A stretch of DNA of 64,000 bases from Burkholderia glumae LMG 2196 = ATCC 33617 (GTDB lineage: Bacteria; Pseudomonadota; Gammaproteobacteria; Burkholderiales; Burkholderiaceae), in the NCBI RefSeq assembly GCF_000960995.1, contig NZ_CP009435.1:2108001-2172000 (forward strand), read 5' to 3'. The position numbers were made by a program, and so were the translations under genes. The notes under the pieces are model-generated. The model was not told the DNA's origin. It worked only from the letters and a program-made list of their open reading frames with translations, and searched no databases. Positions 58,964 through 64,000 of the stretch are shown here, piece after piece (positions within the stretch are counted from its first letter, which is position 1; each line of letters begins with the position of its first letter).

Positions 58964-59943
58964 GGCGGGGCGGGCGGGAAGGAATCGGCTGCGGCGGGCT
59001 TCGGGCGGGCGGCCGGCGCGGCGTCGATCCGCGAGCCGGCGGCATCGATGCCGAGCCATTGCATCGCCATCAGCAGCGGCAGCGTCATCAGCAGGAACAG
59101 GATCGTATAGGCGCTGCCGAGCTCGATGCGCATCGAGGCATAGGTGTCGGCGAGGCCCACCGGCAGTGTCTTGGTGTCGGGCGTGTGCAGCATCCAGGTC
59201 AGGTTGAATTCGCCGATCGACAGCGTCAGCACCGCGAGCGCGCCGGCCACGATGCCGGGCCGCAGGTTCGGCAGCACGATGGTCGCAAAGCGCGTGGCGA
59301 ACGTCGCGCCCAGGCTGGCCGCGCCCTCCTCGAGCGTGCGCAGGTCGGCGCGCGCGGCCACGGCGGCCACCGCGCGGACCATGAACGGCAGCGTGAACAC
59401 GACGTGGCCGGCCACGATGAACCAGAGGCTGGCGCGGAACGCGGCGCAGCCGCCATAGACGATCAGCAGCCCGAGCGCCGAGGCCAGACCCGGCAGCGCC
59501 ACCGGCAGCACCAGCGCTTCCTCGATCAGGCGGGCCGCGCGGTGGCGGCTGCGCGCGAGCGCATAGCCGGCCGGCACGCCCGTGACCAGCGTGACGGCGA
59601 GCGTGGCGAGCGCGACCACCAGCGACAGCCACACCGAGCCGCGATACTGCGCCCAGACCTCGGCCAGCCAATGCAGCGTGAGCCCGCTCGACAGGCCGCG
59701 GAACGCGTTGACGGTCAGGCCGGTGAGCACCGACATCACCACCGGCACGATCAGGAACGCGCAGAGGCCGAGCGTGACGAGCCATTGCATGGCCGCGCCG
59801 AACCCGGGCCGGCGGCGCGTCCGGGGTGTGGGCCGCACGCCGGACGCCGCGGTGCGGGCCACGGGCCCGGCGGGGGCGGCGGGGGCGGGCGGCGCGTCGC
59901 CGGCGGGGGCCAGCGCATCGGGGGCGGGGGGCGGCAGTGTCAT
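58954..59943 (-). CDS. ABC importer permease 2
   Basis: A 329-residue permease with six membrane segments and the inner 'EEGAASLGATFATRFATIVL' (EAA) loop. The N-terminal ~45 residues are a Pro/Ala-rich cytoplasmic extension. Pairs with permease 1; 10 bases between the two genes and a 10-base overlap with the ATPase gene. Confidence 0.9.
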   Translation of the reverse strand: MTLPPPAPDALAPAGDAPPAPAAPAGPVARTAASGVRPTPRTRRRPGFGAAMQWLVTLGLCAFLIVPVVMSVLTGLTVNAFRGLSSGLTLHWLAEVWAQYRGSVWLSLVVALATLAVTLVTGVPAGYALARSRHRAARLIEEALVLPVALPGLASALGLLIVYGGCAAFRASLWFIVAGHVVFTLPFMVRAVAAVAARADLRTLEEGAASLGATFATRFATIVLPNLRPGIVAGALAVLTLSIGEFNLTWMLHTPDTKTLPVGLADTYASMRIELGSAYTILFLLMTLPLLMAMQWLGIDAAGSRIDAAPAARPKPAAADSFPPAPPCR

Positions 59944-59953
59944 CGCGGTGGTC

Positions 59954-60790
59954 TCATGCGGCAGCGGCGGCCTGCCCGGTCAGGCTGCGTGCGATCGCGA
60001 GCACCGCCCAGGTGACGAGGCCGAGCACGATCGACAGGCCCGCCGCGGTGGCCATGTCCGCGTTCAGCGTGAATTCGGTGTAGATCGTCATCGGCAGCAC
60101 GTCGAGCTCGGTGGCCAGCGTGAACGCGGTGCCGAACGCGCCCATCGAGGTCGCGAAGCAGATCGCGCCCGAGGCGATCAGGCCCGGCGCGAGCGCCGGC
60201 AGCACGATGTCGGCGAACACGCGCCACGGCGCGGCGCCGAGCGAGCGCGCGGCTTCCTCGAGCGAGGCGTCGAGCTTCGAGGCGGCGGCGATCACGGTGA
60301 CGATCACGCGCGGAATCGAGAAATACAGATACCCGGCGAACAGGCCCGCGATGGAGTAGGCGAACACCCAGCGCTCGCCCGTCAGCTTCTCCGACAGCAG
60401 GCCGATCAGCCCCTGGCGGCCCGCCAGCATGATCACCATGAAGCCGACCACCACGCCCGGGAACGCCAGCGGGAAGGTCAGCAGCGCCACCAGCAGGCGC
60501 CTGCCGGCGAAGGCACGGCGCGCGAGCAGCAGCCCCGCCGCGGTCGACAGCACCAGCGTGGCGAGCGTGACCGCCGCCGACAGCGCGACCGTGGCGGCCA
60601 GCGTCTTCAGGTAGCGCGGGTTCGACAGCAGCGCGGCGTAGGTGGCGAGCGGCGCGGTGCCGGCCGAGGCTCGCACGAGCGCCGCCATCGGCAGCAGCCA
60701 GAAAGCGGTGAACACCGCGAGCGCCGGCGCGACGAGGGCGACCCGCCAGCGGCTGGGGAACGTGAGCTCGCGCATCGTGCCGGCCGTCAT
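59954..60790 (-). CDS. ABC importer permease 1
   Basis: A 278-residue permease with six membrane segments, EAA loop 'EEAARSLGAAPWRVFADIVL', and 'CFATSMGAFGTAFTLATELD'. Its start overlaps the binding-protein stop (ATGA), so translation is coupled. A start at 60775 is also possible. Confidence 0.9.
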   Translation of the reverse strand: MTAGTMRELTFPSRWRVALVAPALAVFTAFWLLPMAALVRASAGTAPLATYAALLSNPRYLKTLAATVALSAAVTLATLVLSTAAGLLLARRAFAGRRLLVALLTFPLAFPGVVVGFMVIMLAGRQGLIGLLSEKLTGERWVFAYSIAGLFAGYLYFSIPRVIVTVIAAASKLDASLEEAARSLGAAPWRVFADIVLPALAPGLIASGAICFATSMGAFGTAFTLATELDVLPMTIYTEFTLNADMATAAGLSIVLGLVTWAVLAIARSLTGQAAAAA

Positions 60791-61836
60791 TGCATCGCCT
60801 GCAGGTACTGCTGGCCGAACGCCTGCTGGACGGCCGCCATCTTGTCGAAATCCACCGTTCGCGCGCGCGCGTAGTCGCTGGCGGGCAGGAATTTCGCGGC
60901 CAGGCCGGGCGCCAGCGCCTGCGGGCGCACCGGCCGCAGCCACGCCGCGGCCCACAGCTTCTGGCCCGCGTCGGACAGAACGAAATCGAGCACCTTCCGG
61001 CCGTTGGCCGCGTGCGGTGCGTTTTTCACCAGGCTCATCGCATAGGGCACCGAGATCGTGCCCTCGGCGGGGATCACGAAGGCCGCGTTGGCGTGGTCCT
61101 GGTACTCGGCGCGATAGGCATCGAAGTCGTAGCCGATCAGGATCGGGATCTCGCCCGACAGCACGCGCGCGTAGGCGGTCTGCTTCGGCACGATCGGCCG
61201 GTTCGCGCGCAGCTTGCGGAACCAGTCGAGCGCGGGGCGGAAGTCGTCGAGCGTGCCGCCGAGCGCCTGATTCACGGCCACCGCGCCGGCATAGCCGACG
61301 AACGCGCTGGACGGATCGAGGTAGCCCACCATGCCGCGGTATTCGGGCTTGAGCAGGTCGGCCCACGAGCGCGGCACCGGCCTGCCGTCGAGTGCGTCCT
61401 TGTTGACGAAGAAGCCGAGCGTGCCCGAGTGGATCGCGAACCAGTAACCCTGCGGGTCCTTCAGGTTGGCCGGGATCTCGTTCCAGTGGGCCGGCTTGTA
61501 CGGCTCCGTCAGGCCGCGCTGCTTGGCCTGGATGGCCGAGGACACGCCGAGATAGACGACGTCGGCCACCGGGCTTTTCTGCTCGGCGATCAGCTGCGCG
61601 ATCGCCTGGCCCGAGTTCTTGTTGTCGGCCGGCACGCGAATGCCCGTCGCCTGCCTGATCGCCGCGATCTGCGCGGCCCAGTCGGCCCATTCGGGCGGGC
61701 AGTTGTAGCAGATCGCGGTTTCCTGGGCCTGGCCGGTGGCCGGCGCGAGCGTGGCGAGCGCCGCCAGTGCCGCCGAAGCGGCCGCGCGGCGCAGCGCGGC
61801 GAGACGCGGGTATCGCGCCGAGGGACGAGGGATCAT
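60787..61836 (-). CDS. ABC importer periplasmic binding protein
   Basis: A 349-residue type-2 periplasmic binding protein. Signal peptide residues 1-38 ('MIPRPSARYPRLAALRRAAA' to 'PATGQAQ'); mature start 'ETAICYNCPPEWADW'. It is of the AfuA/phosphonate-binding type ('GTLGFFVNKDALDGRPVP', 'WADLLKPEYRGMVGYLDPSS'), a family that includes iron, thiamin, 2-aminoethylphosphonate and sugar-phosphate binders. A strong CAGGAGG ribosome site fixes the start at 61836, although the open frame runs to 61992. Ligand likely a phosphorylated compound, from context. Confidence 0.88.
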   Translation of the reverse strand: MIPRPSARYPRLAALRRAAASAALAALATLAPATGQAQETAICYNCPPEWADWAAQIAAIRQATGIRVPADNKNSGQAIAQLIAEQKSPVADVVYLGVSSAIQAKQRGLTEPYKPAHWNEIPANLKDPQGYWFAIHSGTLGFFVNKDALDGRPVPRSWADLLKPEYRGMVGYLDPSSAFVGYAGAVAVNQALGGTLDDFRPALDWFRKLRANRPIVPKQTAYARVLSGEIPILIGYDFDAYRAEYQDHANAAFVIPAEGTISVPYAMSLVKNAPHAANGRKVLDFVLSDAGQKLWAAAWLRPVRPQALAPGLAAKFLPASDYARARTVDFDKMAAVQQAFGQQYLQAMQ

Positions 61837-62002
61837 GGCAGGCCTCCTGACGATAACGGATGGGACGGGCGAGCGCGCATGGCGCGAGATGGAGAAGCCG
61901 GCCGGCGACGGCGCGGCCGGCACGAAGCGCGAGCCGGCCGTGCGCTGCGGCTGGCCGGCGATGACGGGGCAAAGGCGCGCGGGCAGCGGCATGGCGGGGC
62001 GC

Positions 62003-63037
62003 TCAGCGGCCTCGGGCGAGGCGCATCACGCCAGCGTCACCGATCGTGGCGACGGAGGCGCCGTCGCGCACCACGTGCGGCAGCGTCAGCGCGGGCGTGT
62101 CGTGGGTCTCGCCGGCCAGGCGCTCGGCCAGACGCCGCCAGGCGAAGCGGCCGATCTCGCGGTTCGGGGTGGCCACGCTCGCCAGCGCCGGCGCCAGCAG
62201 CTCGCCCACCGCCAGGCCGTCGAAGCCGAGCACCGAGATGTCGTCCGGCACGCTGAAGTGCGCGTCGCGCAGCCCGCGCATCACCACCATCGCGAGCAGG
62301 TCGTTGCTGCAGAAGATCGCCGTCGGCCGCGTGCTGCGCGAAGTCAGGTGCGAGAGCACCGCGTTGGGCAGCACCGGCGCGTTGAAGTCGACCTCGAGCG
62401 CCGGCAGCGGCACCAGATCGTGGTCGCGCAGCGCCTGCGCGTAGCCGATGTGGCGCAGCCGCGCGCGGTCCGAGGCGGCCAGCGAGCCCGCCAGCATCAG
62501 CACGCGGCGGTGGCCGCGCGCGATCAGGTGGCGCACGCCGTCGTAGGCGGCGAGCCGGTTGTCGACTGCCACCGACGGACGATGCGGCGTGTCGTTGTGG
62601 ATCAGCACATAGAGCCTGCCATCCTCGTCGAGCGCGTCGAGCAGCGGGTGCGCGTGTGCGTCGGCCACCGTCAGGATCAGCCCTTCGACACGTTGCGCAC
62701 GCAACGTGTCGATCGCGTGCCGTTCGCGCGCCGCGTTGTATTCGGTGGTCATCACGATCAGCTTGAAGCCGGCGCGCGAGGCGAGTTCGTCGATGCCCTG
62801 CAGGCACTCGGCGAACACCGGGTTCGCGAGCGTGGGCAGCACCACGCCGATCAACTGGGTGCGCTCGTTGCGCAACTGGCGGGCCAGCAGGTTGGGGCGG
62901 AACTGCAGCGTTTCGATCGCTTCATGGATCGTCGCGAGCGTGGCCGGATTCACCGAGTCCGGTGCATTGATCGCCCGCGACACGGTGGCGATCGAAAAGC
63001 CGGCCAGGGCGGCCACGTCTTTGATGGTCGACGTCAT
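62003..63037 (-). CDS. LacI/GalR-family transcriptional regulator
   Basis: A 344-residue LacI protein: HTH 'TIKDVAALAGFSIATVSRAI' plus hinge and a sugar-binding-like domain ('TQLIGVVLPTLANPVFAECL', 'VPDDISVLGFDGLAVGELLA'). It is the first gene of the ABC/phosphodiesterase group on the minus strand, 166 bases before the binding-protein gene, and is expected to repress it until the ligand arrives. An operator of the family consensus lies 12 bases upstream of its own start. A perfect 8-bp GC hairpin lies in the gap (61914-61940). Confidence 0.93.
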   Translation of the reverse strand: MTSTIKDVAALAGFSIATVSRAINAPDSVNPATLATIHEAIETLQFRPNLLARQLRNERTQLIGVVLPTLANPVFAECLQGIDELASRAGFKLIVMTTEYNAARERHAIDTLRAQRVEGLILTVADAHAHPLLDALDEDGRLYVLIHNDTPHRPSVAVDNRLAAYDGVRHLIARGHRRVLMLAGSLAASDRARLRHIGYAQALRDHDLVPLPALEVDFNAPVLPNAVLSHLTSRSTRPTAIFCSNDLLAMVVMRGLRDAHFSVPDDISVLGFDGLAVGELLAPALASVATPNREIGRFAWRRLAERLAGETHDTPALTLPHVVRDGASVATIGDAGVMRLARGR

Positions 63038-63048
63038 GAATTCGGCGC

Positions 63049-63062
63049 TGTAATCGTTTCCA
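63049..63062. promoter_or_regulatory. LacI-family operator upstream of lacI-type gene
   Basis: Minus strand TGGAAACGATTACA matches the GalR/LacI (cre-like) palindrome TGWAANCGNTNWCA at all but one defined position and has the central CG. It lies 12 bases before the regulator start, so autoregulation is likely. Confidence 0.7.
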
Positions 63063-63239
63063 TGGCCGAAATTATCGACAGTGCACGTGACGGATCGATG
63101 ACGTCGCCTCGACCGCCGCGCACGGAAAACGCTGGCGCGCGAAGAAAACCAGGCGCCCGCGCTCATGCCGGCGCAATGCCGGCGAATATCGGCGTGCGCA
63201 GCCGCCGCGGGTTACGCGCAGACATTTGTTCACACCGGA

Positions 63240-63268
63240 CTGAAGTCGCGGCGCACCGGTGGTAGAAT
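63240..63268 (+). promoter_or_regulatory. promoter of tRNA-Leu
   Basis: CTGAAG (63240-63245), 17-base spacer, TAGAAT (63263-63268), then a GC-rich discriminator (GCGGTCCGCC) typical of stringently controlled tRNA promoters; the tRNA starts at 63283. Confidence 0.6.
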
Positions 63269-63282
63269 GCGGTCCGCCCTTT

Positions 63283-63627
63283 GCCGGGGTGATGAAATTG
63301 GTAAACATAGCGGACTTAAATCATTGAGTGCCCGGTCGGAAACGGCCGGTGCAGAACCCTTCAAATTCGGTGAAACCCCTGGCGCGCGCCGCGCCGAGGC
63401 AACGCCGAGCCAAGCCCGGATGCCGCGCGAGTGCAGACGGGAAGGTGTAGAGACTAGACGGAGGGCGCCTAAGGTTGCGCGAGCGGATGAATCGCTTGCC
63501 GGCGACGGTGAAGGCATAGTCCAGCGCACGAACGGCAGCGCCAGCGCCGCCGGCTTCGAAAGAAGCAGTGTGACGAAAATCCGCCGCCTTGATTGGCTTG
63601 CCGGTTCGAGTCCGGTCCCCGGCACCA
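63283..63627 (+). tRNA. tRNA-Leu(UAA), interrupted by a group I intron
   Basis: Exon 1 (63283-63317) and exon 2 (63576-63627) join to an 87-nt class II tRNA ending in encoded CCA. The acceptor stem is GCCGGGG/CCCCGGC, the anticodon stem GCGGA/TCCGC with loop CTTAAAA (anticodon UAA), followed by a long variable arm and T arm GCCGG-TTCGAGT-CCGGT. Between the first and second anticodon bases (U34/A35) sits a 258-nt intron, the same site as in cyanobacterial tRNA-Leu(UAA). The gene needs the intron's self-splicing to give a functional tRNA. Confidence 0.95.
63318..63575 (+). ncRNA. group I intron (IC3-like) in tRNA-Leu(UAA)
   Basis: 258 nt, preceded by U and ending in G. The P1 guide GAGT (63326-63329) pairs with the exon end ACUU with the U-G wobble at the splice site. 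The conserved core blocks are present in order: AATTCGGTGAAACC (63364-63377), GGCAACGCCGAGCCAAGC (63398-63415), GGTGTAGAGACTAGACGG (63444-63461) and GAAGGCATAGTCCAG (63510-63524), matching P/Q/R/S of bacterial tRNA introns, closely those known from the Azoarcus tRNA-Ile intron. No endonuclease is encoded. Subgroup IC3 is inferred from this likeness. Confidence 0.93.
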
Positions 63628-64000
63628 CGCAGCTTCGACGTGTTTCCCCGCGATAAGGGGTTTCGTTTTAAATCAGAGAATCAGTCGCGGTAACTGTTTT
63701 TATATACAGTATCTCGTCCCCCTATTCTGGGGAAAATCGTCGAGTTGTTTCCCCGATTTCTGCGCACGACTCTCCCCACGGCTTCCATAACCCCCTACCA
63801 AACGGCTAGCGAGCGCAGGTGTGCGTCGCCGGCGAGCGCGACTCCCGGGGGAATCAGGCGGAAGGCACGGTATATCTGAAGGGCGGCCTGCTCGGCGAGA
63901 GCACGCTGAACCAGACGCCCGACTCGTGCAAGGACTGCACGGTCAGGCGATGGTCTACAACCACGCGGAATTTCGCAGCGCTATCGATATGAACGACTTC
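63628..64000. other. region after tRNA-Leu; unidentified, with SOS box
   Basis: 373 bp. After a weak hairpin (CCCC/GGGG, 63646-63660) come a LexA box and AT-rich DNA. From about 63816 an unrecognised coding-like stretch appears ('VYLKGGLLGESTLNQT'), which seems to need a frame change near 63945 to continue to 'MVYNHAEFRSAIDMNDF' at the window edge. It could be a degraded gene or the beginning of one outside the window. Confidence 0.4.
63694..63709. promoter_or_regulatory. LexA (SOS) box
   Basis: CTGTTTTTATATACAG is the exact CTGT-N8-ACAG palindrome; on the minus strand TACTGTATATAAAAACAG matches the E. coli consensus TACTGTATATATATACAGTA closely. It lies 66 bases after tRNA-Leu. No SOS gene is visible within the window, so it probably controls one beyond the right edge. 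Confidence 0.8.

Overview
The window is GC-rich (roughly 70%) chromosomal DNA from a betaproteobacterium. Gene content and sequence style (complete ast arginine-catabolism operon, RecBCD, MdtABC efflux, many GGDEF/EAL proteins) fit the genus Burkholderia or a close relative; I do not assign a species.

Left part (1-9.5 kb): the arginine succinyltransferase pathway. A GlxA/AraC-type regulator (cut by the window edge) precedes astC, the two arginine N-succinyltransferase subunits, astD, astB and astE, then a basic-amino-acid periplasmic binding protein closed by a clear terminator. A -24/-12 sigma54-like element lies in front of astC. From 9.5 to 14.3 kb come a c-di-GMP/HDOD signalling pair, an exported peroxiredoxin and an NAD(P)-binding protein. 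From 14.6 to 23.6 kb an IclR-type regulator leads into an RND efflux operon (mdtA-mdtB-mdtC, minus strand).

Middle part (23.6-42.6 kb): an AT-rich intergenic stretch with a candidate small RNA; a PhoX-type phosphatase; an ammonium transporter with a very good sigma54 promoter and an NtrC-like site; small lipoproteins; an Rrf2 regulator with an NAD(P)-binding partner gene that shares its operator-like sequence; an Lrp-type regulator; a FUSC-type membrane protein; and recC-recB-recD, tightly overlapping.

Right part (42.6-64 kb): a 1.5-kb AT-rich gene-free stretch, then aspT-aspD (aspartate:alanine antiporter plus aspartate 4-decarboxylase, a proton-motive decarboxylation cycle). Then follow an EAL protein, two drug/metabolite exporters, small lipoproteins, thiC with a TPP riboswitch, an MFS exporter, and a LacI-controlled ABC importer with a class III phosphodiesterase, probably for uptake and hydrolysis of a phosphorylated compound.

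The most striking element is at the right end: a tRNA-Leu(UAA) gene whose anticodon is split by a 258-nt group I intron with an IC3-type core much like that known from Azoarcus tRNA-Ile. Sixty-six bases after the tRNA lies a near-consensus LexA (SOS) box, suggesting an SOS-regulated unit or a mobile-element boundary just outside the window.
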